Assembly (NCBI RefSeq): GCF_001400735.1
Contig: NZ_LJPW01000083.1
Location: forward strand, 1 to 45,551
Direction of reading: 5' to 3'
Origin: Pseudomonas caricapapayae
Lineage (GTDB): Bacteria > Pseudomonadota > Gammaproteobacteria > Pseudomonadales > Pseudomonadaceae
Length of the DNA: 45,551 bases
This document shows positions 26,177-33,641 of the stretch, in pieces. Position numbers and translations under genes: made by a program. The notes beneath the pieces are model-generated. The model was not told the DNA's origin, did no database searches, and saw only the letters and a program-made list of their open reading frames with translations. Position 1 is the first letter of the stretch. Every line of letters starts with the position of its first letter.

Positions 26177-26950
26177 CTAACTCATCCAGTTGCCACCATC
26201 GACATTGTAGGTCTGCGCCACCACGTATTCGCTGTCGCCAGAGGCGAGAAAGATCGCCATGCCGGTCAGGTCATCCGCCGTGCCCATGCGTCCGTAAGGC
26301 ACCTGTTCGCCCACTTGTTTCTTCTTCTCGCCCAACGGCCGGTTTTCATACCGGGCGAACATCGCATCGACGCCATCCCAGTGTTCACCGTCGACCACGC
26401 CCGGTGCGATGGCGTTGACGTTGATGCCATGCCTGATGAGGTCCAGACCGGCTGATTGCGTCAGGCTGATAACCGCCGCCTTGGTCGCGCAGTAAACTGC
26501 CACCAGCGCTTCGCCGCGGCGACCGGCCTGGCTGGCCATGTTGATGATCTTGCCGCCGTTCCCCTGGGCAATCATTTGCTTCGCCGCTGCCTGCAACGTG
26601 AACAGCGTGCCGGCGACATTGATTGAAAACAGCCGCTCATAGCTGTCGCGGGTGATGTCGACAATCGGGGCCAGATCAAACAGCGCGGCGTTGTTGATGA
26701 GGATATCCAGCTTGCCGGTCTGCGCGACCACTGTGGCGATGGCCTGATCGATGGACGCCTGTTCCGTCACGTCCATCCTGACCGCATAAGCGTTCGGGCC
26801 CAGCTCGGTTGCCGTGGCCTGTGCGCGCTCCAGATTGATGTCGGCAATGGCTACACGAGCACCTTCCCGAATATAGGCCTGTGCAAAGGCCCGCCCTATG
26901 CCCCGCGCCGATCCGGTGATCAGCGCGCTTTTACCTTCAAGTCGTTTCAT
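26177..26950 (-). CDS. Sorbitol/polyol dehydrogenase, short-chain family (SmoS-like)
   Basis: An NAD-dependent short-chain dehydrogenase, 257 residues. It has cofactor motif TGSARGIG (about 12-19), NNAA in place of NNAG, catalytic Ser near 141, and YCATK as the Tyr-Lys pair. The region after the active site (AIAPGVVDGEHWDGVDAMFARYENRPLGEKKK) is that of SmoS/PolS sorbitol (L-iditol) dehydrogenases, which oxidise sorbitol to fructose or galactitol to tagatose. It begins 38 bases after the polyol-type binding-protein gene, so co-transcription is likely. Exact substrate is inferred from family and context. Confidence 0.88.
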   Translation of the reverse strand: MKRLEGKSALITGSARGIGRAFAQAYIREGARVAIADINLERAQATATELGPNAYAVRMDVTEQASIDQAIATVVAQTGKLDILINNAALFDLAPIVDITRDSYERLFSINVAGTLFTLQAAAKQMIAQGNGGKIINMASQAGRRGEALVAVYCATKAAVISLTQSAGLDLIRHGINVNAIAPGVVDGEHWDGVDAMFARYENRPLGEKKKQVGEQVPYGRMGTADDLTGMAIFLASGDSEYVVAQTYNVDGGNWMS

Positions 26951-26988
26951 GGTTCATCATCCGTCCAATACAGTTGAGGGCTGCCGCT

Positions 26989-28305
26989 TTACTTCGGATA
27001 ACCGGCGCGTTTCATCTCGCGCTCGGTGACCGCCTGTGCAGCAGTAAGCGCCTGTTCAGTGGTGCTCTGGCCGGTCACGGCGGCCGAGAACAGCTTGCCG
27101 ACCGAGGTGCCGATGGCCTGAAACTCCGGAATCGTCACGTACTGGATGCCCACGTAAGGCACGGGTTTGGCCGAGGGGTGTGCAGGGTCGGCGTGTTGCA
27201 TCATTTGCAACGTGACCTTGGCGAACGGCGCGGCTTTCAGGTAAGCCTCGCTGTAGGTAGAGGTCCGGGTGCCAGGCGGTACATTGCTGATACCGTCTTT
27301 CTCGGCGACCAGCTGGATGTAGGCCTTGGACGTCGCCCAGGTGATGAACGTCCTGGCTGCTTCCTTGTGCCTGGAGGTGGCCGGTATCGCCAGCGACCAG
27401 GCATAGAGCCATGACGAGCCCTTGTCGGTCACTTCGACCGGCGCAGGCGCAAAGCCGACGCTGTCGACCACCTTGCTCTGCTCCTTGTCGGTGGTGAACG
27501 AGCCGGCTACGCTGGCGTCCACCCACAACGCGCATTTGCCGCTGTTGAACAGCGCGAGTGTTTCGTTGAAGCCGTTGCTCGACACGCCCGGCGGGCCGTA
27601 GTTTTTGAGTGTATCGACGTAAAAATTCGCCGCCTTGCTCCATTCCGGGCTGTTCAGTTCCGGCTTCCACTGCTCATCGAACCAGCGCGCGCCGAACGCA
27701 TTGGCCATGGTGCTGAGCAGCGCGATGTTCTCACCCCAACCGGCCTTGCCACGCAGGCACATGCCGTAAACGCCCTTGTCGGGCTGATGCAGCTTCGCGG
27801 CGAATTCGCCCAACTGCGTCCAGGTCGGGTGTTCGGGCATGCTCAAGCCTGCCTGCTTGAACAAGTCGGTGCGGTAGTAAGTGATGGTGCTTTCGCCATA
27901 AAAGGGCAGGGCATAAAGCGTGTCCTTGACTGACAAGCCTTGGCGCACCGAGGGAAAGATGTCCCCCAGATCGTAGTCCGGCGCAAGGCCTGTGACCGGC
28001 TCCAGCCACTGTTTTGCACCCCATAGCGGGGTCTCGTAGGTGCCGATGGTCAACACGTCGAACTGGCCACCCTGCGTGGCGATGTCGGTGGTCAGGCGCT
28101 GGCGCAGGACGTTTTCTTCCAGCACTACCCAGTTGAGTCTGATGTCAGGATGTTGCTGCTCGAAGATTTTCGACAGGCGCTGCATGCGGATCATGTCACC
28201 GTTGTTGACGGTGGCAATCGTCACGGTTTCGCTGGCCTGAGCGGCCATGCCGATAAGGGCGACGGACACGCCCGCTGACAGAAAAAGCGCTTTCCGGATG
28301 TTCAT
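26989..28305 (-). CDS. Sugar-alcohol ABC transporter binding protein (SmoE/MtlE-like)
   Basis: A periplasmic binding protein for a sorbitol/mannitol-type importer (438 residues from the ATG at 28303-28305, with GGAGTG eight bases upstream). Signal peptide MNIRKALFLSAGVSVALIGMAAQA is followed by the family start ETVTIATVNNGDMIRMQRL. Diagnostic stretches include DVLTIGTYETPLWGAKQWLEP, YALPFYGESTITYYRTDLF and GKCALWVDASVAGSF. In other pseudomonads this gene opens an operon with two permease genes, an ATPase and kinases. Here the dehydrogenase gene follows after 38 bases and no permease or ATPase is visible, so the importer is incomplete at this locus. The frame extending to 28437 lacks a signal-like start. 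Confidence 0.88.
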   Translation of the reverse strand: MNIRKALFLSAGVSVALIGMAAQASETVTIATVNNGDMIRMQRLSKIFEQQHPDIRLNWVVLEENVLRQRLTTDIATQGGQFDVLTIGTYETPLWGAKQWLEPVTGLAPDYDLGDIFPSVRQGLSVKDTLYALPFYGESTITYYRTDLFKQAGLSMPEHPTWTQLGEFAAKLHQPDKGVYGMCLRGKAGWGENIALLSTMANAFGARWFDEQWKPELNSPEWSKAANFYVDTLKNYGPPGVSSNGFNETLALFNSGKCALWVDASVAGSFTTDKEQSKVVDSVGFAPAPVEVTDKGSSWLYAWSLAIPATSRHKEAARTFITWATSKAYIQLVAEKDGISNVPPGTRTSTYSEAYLKAAPFAKVTLQMMQHADPAHPSAKPVPYVGIQYVTIPEFQAIGTSVGKLFSAAVTGQSTTEQALTAAQAVTEREMKRAGYPK

Positions 28306-28345
28306 CTTATGGCACTCCACCCCGCGCCTTGACTGGCGGGAGTCA

Positions 28346-28359
28346 TTGTTTTTGTTGTT
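28346..28359 (-). promoter_or_regulatory. CA-rich (Crc/Hfq-type) motif in the leader of the polyol binding-protein gene
   Basis: The minus strand reads AACAACAAAAACAA, about 40 bases upstream of the ATG. It contains an exact AANAANAA motif recognised by Hfq/Crc in Pseudomonas catabolite repression. Position in the transcript depends on an unmapped start site. Confidence 0.4.
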
Positions 28360-28439
28360 GGCCACGGCCCGATCACCATGGTGGACGGCGTGATTACAGC
28401 AGCCTGTCGAGACCTGAACAAACGCATGGCGAATCATCG

Positions 28440-28496
28440 GCTGATACTTTTTTAACCGAAGCCTGCCCGGCTGTCCGAAAACAAAAAAGTATCAGC
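28440..28496. promoter_or_regulatory. Perfect 14-bp inverted repeat between divergent activator and polyol genes
   Basis: GCTGATACTTTTTT (28440-28453) and its exact complement (28483-28496) are separated by 29 bases. It sits in the 281-base divergent interval, about 90 bases from the activator gene, and is a good candidate operator for the AraC-type regulator or for the DeoR-type repressor. Confidence 0.5.
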
Positions 28497-28586
28497 GCCG
28501 GATTCAGTGCGCGCTAGCATTCGCCGAACAGGGCAGCGTATGTATGGGTGTCCACAGAGCATTCATAACGATAAAAGGGGCATCCA

Positions 28587-29486
28587 GTGCCTGACAGTCG
28601 AGCTGCCTTGTTCGAGCAGCGTCCCGCCGAGCTTGAAGTCATTCTGCCGCAGCCCGATCACTGCTTTCGCTGGTACGAGCATGACTATCCGTGCGCGTTG
28701 GCGCGCTGGAACCACCATCCTGAATTTGAAATCCATCTGATCCGCCAGGGCAGCGGCAAGCTGGTGGCCGGTGATTATATTGGCGAGTTTGGTGCAGGCC
28801 ATGTCGCCCTGATCGGTCCCGATCTGCCCCACGACTGGATTGGCGATCTGGCCCCCGGCGAGCACTTGGCCGGGCGTGATGTGGTGCTGCAGTTCGACGG
28901 CGCGGCCTTGCTTGCACTGCGCGGCACGTTGCCGGAACTGGGCGACTTGCAGCGTCTGTTCGAGCAGGCGCGTCGCGGTCTGCAGTTCAGTGGGGAAACA
29001 GCACTTCATGCGGCGCAACTGCTGGAGGGCATAGGCCCGGCACAGGGCCTGGAGCGCCTGATTCTGTTTCTGCAATTGCTCGACACTCTGATGAAAGCGC
29101 CCGCGCAGAACGTTCATCTGCTGGCCAGTGCCTGTTACGCCCCGACGCTGGATGCGCGCAGCTCCGAACGGATCAACAAGGCGTTCGACTATCTGTTGAC
29201 CGAGCTGACCAGTGATATCCGGCTGTCAGTGATTGCCCGGCGACTGGACATGAGCGATCCGGGCTTTTCACGCTTTTTCAAACGCACCACCGGACACTGC
29301 TTCATTGATCTGATGCGCAAACTGCGGGTCCAGCGTGCGTGCCGGTTGCTGTTGCAAAGCGAGATGTCGGTGTCGGACATCTGCTTTGAAGTCGGCTACG
29401 CCAACCTGTCCAACTTCAACCGGCATTTCCGCGTAGAGATGCAGCAGACGCCCAGTGAATACCGGCGCGCCGCTGCAAGTGTCTGA
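28587..29486 (+). CDS. AraC-family activator (MtlR-like)
   Basis: A transcription activator of polyol uptake genes, 299 residues. The N-terminal cupin-like sensor (ARWNHHPEFEIHLIRQGSGKLVAGDYIGEFGAGHVALIGPDLPHDW, about 30-80) and the C-terminal double helix-turn-helix support this. The second domain carries the AraC signature (SDICFEVGYANLSNFNRHFRVEMQQTPSEYRR). The text closely resembles my recollection of P. fluorescens MtlR. The start is the GTG at 28587, with AAGGGG six bases upstream. It is divergent from the polyol binding-protein gene. Its TGA directly abuts the stop of the antiporter gene on the other strand, leaving no spacer. Confidence 0.88.
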   Translation: MPDSRAALFEQRPAELEVILPQPDHCFRWYEHDYPCALARWNHHPEFEIHLIRQGSGKLVAGDYIGEFGAGHVALIGPDLPHDWIGDLAPGEHLAGRDVVLQFDGAALLALRGTLPELGDLQRLFEQARRGLQFSGETALHAAQLLEGIGPAQGLERLILFLQLLDTLMKAPAQNVHLLASACYAPTLDARSSERINKAFDYLLTELTSDIRLSVIARRLDMSDPGFSRFFKRTTGHCFIDLMRKLRVQRACRLLLQSEMSVSDICFEVGYANLSNFNRHFRVEMQQTPSEYRRAAASV

Positions 29487-30746
29487 TCAGTGTTGTGCCG
29501 GGTCTTGCGCTTGCGGGGCGCGTGTCACGGCATGCACCAGCTTGCCGATGGTCAGGCCCTGCAAAAGGATCGACAGCAATACCACGATGTAGGTGATGCT
29601 CAGTAGCAGGTCGCGCTCCGGCCCGTTCGGCAAGGCCAGTGCCAGTGCAACCGAGACGCCGCCGCGCAAACCACCCCAGGTCAGGATGCGGATTGTGCCG
29701 TGCGGCACCTTGCGCCAGCGTCGCAACAGCAGAATGGCCGGGGCCACGGTGACAAAGCGCGACAGCAGAATCGCCACGGCCAGCAGGCTGGCTGCAATCA
29801 GGTGTTGCCATGAGAATGGCAGCAGCAACAGCTCCATGCCGATCAGCGCGAACAGCAGCGCGTTGAGCATGTCATCCAGCAGCTCCCAGAAGCCATCCAT
29901 GTAACGACGGGTCATGTCGTTCATCGCCAGATTGCGCCCCAGGTTGCCGATGATCAGCCCAGCCACGACCATCGCAATCGGGCCGGATACGTGCAGCTCA
30001 GACGCCATCGCCGAGCCGCCGATCACCAGCGCCAGTGTGAGCATCACCTCGATCTGATACTGCTCGATGCTCTTGATCATCAGGTACACGGCGTAACCGA
30101 TCAGGCCACCGAACAGCACACCGCCCACGGCTTCGTGAACGAACAGCAGAGCGGTTTCGCCCACCGTCGGCGTCTCGCCCAACTGCGCGATACCCAGCAG
30201 AACAGTGAACACCACCACTGCGGTGCCGTCGTTGAAAAGGCTTTCGCCGACAATCGTGGTCTTGAGGGGCTTGGAGGCATTGGCGGTACGCAACACGCCG
30301 AGCACCGCAATCGGGTCGGTGGGCGAGATCAGCGCACCAAACAGCAGGCAGTACAACGGGCTGACGTGCCAGCCAAACAGCGCAAAGATCCAGTAGGCCA
30401 GCGCGCCGATCACGGTGGTGGCAATCAACACACCGAAGGTTGCCAGCAGGCCGATGGGCCAGCGGTAGCTTTTCAGGTCGGCAAGGTTGACGTGCAGAGC
30501 ACCGGCGAACAGCAGGAAGGACAGCATCCAGTTCATCAGCAGATCGCCGAAGTCGATCTGACCGATCAACTGCTGCACGCGGTCTTCCAGGCCGGGAAAG
30601 CCCAGAAAGCTCAGGCCTTGCAGAAGCAACGAGAACATCAGCGCCGTGACCATCACGCCAATGGTGGGAGGCAGACCGATAAAACGATAATTCACATAGG
30701 TCAGCAGCGCCGTGAGGCAGATAAAACCAGCAGCAAGTTCAAGCAT
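29487..30746 (-). CDS. CPA1-family Na+/H+ antiporter (NhaP-like)
   Basis: A cation/proton exchanger of the cytoplasmic membrane, 419 residues, about twelve or thirteen helices. CPA1 motifs are present: LLFAGALHVNLADLK, the ion-binding segment SPTDPIAVLG near 144, and ESLFNDGTAVVVFTV near 170, where the ND pair is the exchange site. The loop GGLRGGVSVALALALP near the C terminus also matches. There is no large cytoplasmic C-terminal domain, so it is a short NhaP rather than an NHE or KefC-like protein. Substrate (Na+, Li+ or K+) cannot be told. It is monocistronic and convergent with the AraC-type gene, with no intergenic space or terminator between. Confidence 0.9.
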   Translation of the reverse strand: MLELAAGFICLTALLTYVNYRFIGLPPTIGVMVTALMFSLLLQGLSFLGFPGLEDRVQQLIGQIDFGDLLMNWMLSFLLFAGALHVNLADLKSYRWPIGLLATFGVLIATTVIGALAYWIFALFGWHVSPLYCLLFGALISPTDPIAVLGVLRTANASKPLKTTIVGESLFNDGTAVVVFTVLLGIAQLGETPTVGETALLFVHEAVGGVLFGGLIGYAVYLMIKSIEQYQIEVMLTLALVIGGSAMASELHVSGPIAMVVAGLIIGNLGRNLAMNDMTRRYMDGFWELLDDMLNALLFALIGMELLLLPFSWQHLIAASLLAVAILLSRFVTVAPAILLLRRWRKVPHGTIRILTWGGLRGGVSVALALALPNGPERDLLLSITYIVVLLSILLQGLTIGKLVHAVTRAPQAQDPAQH

Positions 30747-30950
30747 CCGTCATTCCAGAATCCGTAAGTGCAGTGTCTCGATCACCGTAACCGAGCCTGT
30801 GTTGGATGGACCGGATCTACCTCCAGACACATCGCGACACGCCACAGTGGGGTTTGCGTTGACCACGCAGATGCGGTGATGTTGCAAAAAGTACGGAATC
30901 GGCGCACTAGAAAAGCTTGAAAGCGGGGAACACGCGGCGCGTTGCAGACG

Positions 30951-30985
30951 CAAAAAAGTCAGCCCGGATAACGGTCCGGGCTGAC
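30951..30985 (-). terminator. Rho-independent terminator of the DUF2790 gene
   Basis: An 11-bp stem (GTCAGCCCGGA, 30958-30968, with its complement at 30975-30985) has a six-base loop and, on the minus strand, is followed by TTTTTTG. It lies about 40 bases beyond the DUF2790 stop. The remaining part of the 280-base gap to the antiporter start shows no clear motif. Confidence 0.88.
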
Positions 30986-31026
30986 GGGGGATTTAACGGT
31001 GGGTGGCCTCCCTGGCAGGTTCAGAA

Positions 31027-31356
31027 TCATTGGCTGTTTCTGCACCCGCTCAGGATTTGGTACTGCACGGTGTTCAGCTTGCCTTTGGAGTCCTCGTAGG
31101 TCATCAGTTTCGGCATCACGCTGCAGGTTTGCAGATCCGGAGATTTGCGAATCACCTTGGCGACGTCCAGCTTCATTCCGTACGTGTACTCCTTGATCTC
31201 AGGCATCGGCTTATTGTGGGTGGCGGCATACTTTTGCACGCTGGCCTGGTGTTCTTTGATGACCGTAGTGGCTTTGACTTCATCAGGGCTGTAAGCATAA
31301 GCGCTGAGCGGCGAAAGTATAGCCAGAGCCAGTAATAACGATTTAGCGGTGCGCAT
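31027..31356 (-). CDS. DUF2790 small exported protein
   Basis: A 109-residue protein with a signal peptide (MRTAKSLLLALAILSPLSAYA). It has the conserved DUF2790 body: EHQASVQKYAATHNKPMPEIKEYTYGMKLDVAKVIRKSP, a cysteine in LQTCSVMPKLMTYEDSKG, and a second cysteine near the end (ILSGCR). These two probably form a disulfide. The family is restricted mainly to pseudomonads; members are often metal- (copper/zinc-) induced, but biochemical function is unknown. GGAGA lies upstream of the ATG, and a strong terminator follows. It is divergent from another small exported-protein gene, and the shared interval carries CopR-like boxes. Confidence 0.85.
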   Translation of the reverse strand: MRTAKSLLLALAILSPLSAYAYSPDEVKATTVIKEHQASVQKYAATHNKPMPEIKEYTYGMKLDVAKVIRKSPDLQTCSVMPKLMTYEDSKGKLNTVQYQILSGCRNSQ

Positions 31357-31425
31357 TTTCTTTTGTCTCCGTTGGAAGTTGACTCGACCTTAACAAGTGC
31401 CCGTTAACCGGAACGTGGCTGAAAC

Positions 31426-31475
31426 ATTACAAATCGGTCATCTCGCAGATGTCAGCTTTCTAACAGTATTGTCAT
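31426..31475. promoter_or_regulatory. Candidate CopR/CzcR-type boxes
   Basis: Elements resembling ATTAC-N5-TGTCAG, the reverse of the CopR consensus CTGACA-N5-GTAAT, occur at 31426-31441, 31440-31455 and 31460-31475. Each has two or three mismatches. They lie between two divergent small exported-protein genes. A similar element (CTTTCATATTTGTAAT) is at 31982-31997 before the porin. Individually weak; the clustering is what makes them notable. Confidence 0.35.
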
Positions 31476-31576
31476 TGTCCGCTCACCTTCCTGTTAGCTC
31501 TGCGCACGTAAGCTTGTTTCATCCCTGGCGAGCACAGCGCTCTCAGGAACTCCTACACACCCAAGAGGTAATGATG

Positions 31577-31795
31577 ATGAAACTGATCAAGTCGATGGTC
31601 TTCGCCGTAGCTGCCTTGTCTGCCACTGCAGCCTTCGCCGACGACGGTAACGAGTTCGCAAGCCCTGCTGCCGACAAGATGCGTCTTGCACAGGAATTGC
31701 GCTTCAAGGAACAGAACAGCAGCAACAAAGCCGAGCGGTACGTCAATTCAGACGACAACGCCAAGGCCGAGCGGTCGACCAAGTCCGAAGGCTGA
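31577..31795 (+). CDS. Small exported protein of unknown function
   Basis: A 72-residue protein: signal peptide MKLIKSMVFAVAALSATAAFA followed by a short, charged, lysine/glutamate/asparagine-rich mature part (about 50 residues) with no cysteine. I start at the third of three consecutive ATG codons (31571, 31574, 31577) because GAGG at 31565-31568 is eight bases from it. The frame is open back to 31397 but with no start signal. A terminator follows at 31875. It resembles other short metal- or stress-induced periplasmic proteins of pseudomonads, but I recognise no named family. Confidence 0.7.
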   Translation: MKLIKSMVFAVAALSATAAFADDGNEFASPAADKMRLAQELRFKEQNSSNKAERYVNSDDNAKAERSTKSEG

Positions 31796-32119
31796 AGCCG
31801 TTGATGGTTGACCCGTTGCACCTCCATTCGCCCTTTGTAGCAGCTCCCTGCTCCTTTGGTCGGGGCGAATCTTTAAGCGTCCTCCGGGGCGCTTTTTTTA
31901 TTCCTGGCAAGAGAATGTCGGGTGCATCGGTCAAAGCGTATTTTATTTTTATAAAGCAAAGACAACGCTGTCGCGCGCTTCCTTTCATATTTGTAATCCT
32001 GCCGTCACCTCGACGTTATCTTCGCCCCTTCAAGATGGTGCCCCGCTGGCAGCTCTCGTACCTATAAAAAGAGCCAGGTCGACACGTTTAAAACAATCTG
32101 CCGATTAGACGGAGCGCAC
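31796..32119. other. Intergenic interval before the porin gene
   Basis: This 324-base stretch holds the terminator of the small exported-protein gene (31875-31899), a CopR-like box (31982-31997), and the porin leader. I see no additional gene and no clear sigma-70 promoter. Confidence 0.6.
31875..31899 (+). terminator. Rho-independent terminator of the small exported-protein gene
   Basis: The stem AAGCGTCC/GGGCGCTT (one G-T pair) with a four-base loop runs into seven Ts. The same stem design reappears after the porin gene. Confidence 0.88.
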
Positions 32120-33444
32120 ATGAATCAACTCAGAACACTGTCCCTGGCCCTGTGCTCGACACTTACGGGTGTAGCACCGGTTGCAGTAATTGCCGAAGAG
32201 CAAAAAGAAGGCTTCATTGAAGGCAGTACGCTGACCGTACTCAACCGCAACTTCTACATGAACCGCGACCACCGTAACGGCGAGTTCAGCCCCACCGGCA
32301 GTGGTTACTCCGAAGCGTGGGCGCAGGGTATTATCGGGCAATTCCAGTCCGGTTTCACTCAAGGTACGTTCGGCGTTGGCGTCGATGCCTTTGCCATGAT
32401 CGGCATCAAGCTCGACACCGGTGACGGGCGAAACGGCGGACGCAGCGCGTTTGACGTGCTGCCGGTCGACGGGGAGGGCAATGCCCGGGACGAGTACACC
32501 AAGGTGGGCGGCTCGCTGAAAGCCAGAGCCTTCGACACCGTGGTGAACGTGGGCGATGTCTTTCCGTCCACACCGGTAGTCGCCTTCGGCGACTCTCGCC
32601 TGCTGCCTGAAAGCTTTCGCGGCGTCACAGCAATCAACAACAGCATCAGCGGCCTGACCCTGCAAGGCGGTCGCCTGCACGCCATGAGCCAGCCCGTCTC
32701 CAGCAACCTGCGCGACGGTTTCGTTACCTTCTACGGCGGCGCGGTCGACTCGCCCTGGGTCGCCTACTTTGGCGGCGACTACCAGGCTACCGACGCGCTG
32801 AGCCTGAGCCTCTACACCAGCCGACTCAAAGACGCCTGGGATCAGAAATACGCCTCTGCTGCCTATGTACTGCCGCTCTCGGACGATCTGGCACTGACCG
32901 GCAGCCTGAACTATTACAACGCCACCGACGAAGGAAAAAACTGCTCGGCGAATTCGACAACGACATCTGGAGCGCAAAAGTCGCCCTGCAATACGGTGCA
33001 CACACCCTGTCGCTCTCGCACCAGCGCAACGAAGGCGATGACGATTTCGACTACCTCAGGCAGTCCGACTCCATCTACCTGGCCAACTCCATCCAGTACA
33101 GCGACTTCAACTCACCCAGGGAGCGCTCCTGGATGGTCACCTACAACCTCGACATGTCCACCTTCGGCGTGCCCGGCCTGTCATTCATGACCCGCTACGG
33201 CAAAGGCACCGACGCCGACTACTCCAACGCCAACAACACCTACATGCGCCGCGACGCACAAGGCAACCCGCTGACCGACCAGAAACGCTGGGAGCGCGAT
33301 ATCGAAGCGAAATACATTGTGCAGACTGGCTCGTTGAAAGACCTGTCGCTGCGCGTGCGCCAGGCGACGACCCGGGCCACGGCGTTCGAGTCTGATCTGG
33401 ATGAGGTGAGGGTAATCGTGGAGTATCCGTTGAGTGTGCTTTGA
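32120..33444 (+). pseudogene. OprD-family outer-membrane porin, frameshifted
   Basis: A substrate-specific outer-membrane channel gene whose reading frame breaks in the middle. The first 273 codons encode a signal peptide and OprD strands (EGSTLTVLNRNFYMNRDHR, SGFTQGTFGVGVDAFAMIG, GRSAFDVLPVDGEG). At the six-A run 32935-32940 the frame is lost by one base; the zero frame ends at 33190 with an unrelated tail. The -1 frame continues from 32941 (LLGEFDNDIWSAKVALQYGA) to a normal OprD C terminus at 33444 (RVIVEYPLSVL). Restoring one A gives about 441 residues, standard for the family. Within zero-frame codons the site reads A-AAA-AAC, a possible -1 slippage heptamer. Recent mutation, sequencing error, or slippage-rescued expression are all possible. 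The ligand is unknown. Confidence 0.88.
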
Positions 33445-33476
33445 CCGCACACCATGCGTCTCCAACAGCATCAATC

Positions 33477-33499
33477 AAAGCGTCCTTCGGGGCGCTTTT
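33477..33499 (+). terminator. Rho-independent terminator of the porin gene
   Basis: The stem AAAGCGTCC/GGGCGCTTT with a TTCG loop and a short T-run lies 33 bases beyond the porin stop. It is nearly identical in design to the terminator at 31875. Confidence 0.8.
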
Positions 33500-33531
33500 C
33501 GTTGTACGGTGCCTTTGTCCGCACGCGTTCT

Positions 33532-33559
33532 GGAACTGCAACTTCGTTTCGGTCACTCA
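33532..33559 (+). promoter_or_regulatory. Candidate hrp box (HrpL promoter) of matE-iaaL
   Basis: GGAACT-N15-TCACTCA matches the HrpL (ECF sigma) consensus GGAACC/T-N15-16-CCACNNA except for one base (T for the first C of CCAC). It lies 82 bases upstream of matE. In P. syringae pv. tomato, matE and iaaL are reported members of the HrpL regulon, which supports the call. Confidence 0.7.
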
Positions 33560-33641
33560 GTGAGCGCTCAAGAGCCGGGTTGATGCATTGCCGTTGCTCA
33601 TTTGAAATCAACAACGGCGCTCAACTGGAAGAGAAGGGTCA

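Noticed and set aside
32942..33190. The zero-frame tail of the porin ORF after the A-run (serine/threonine/proline-rich)
   Set aside because: It is an out-of-frame translation of OprD coding sequence; the real protein continues in the -1 frame.
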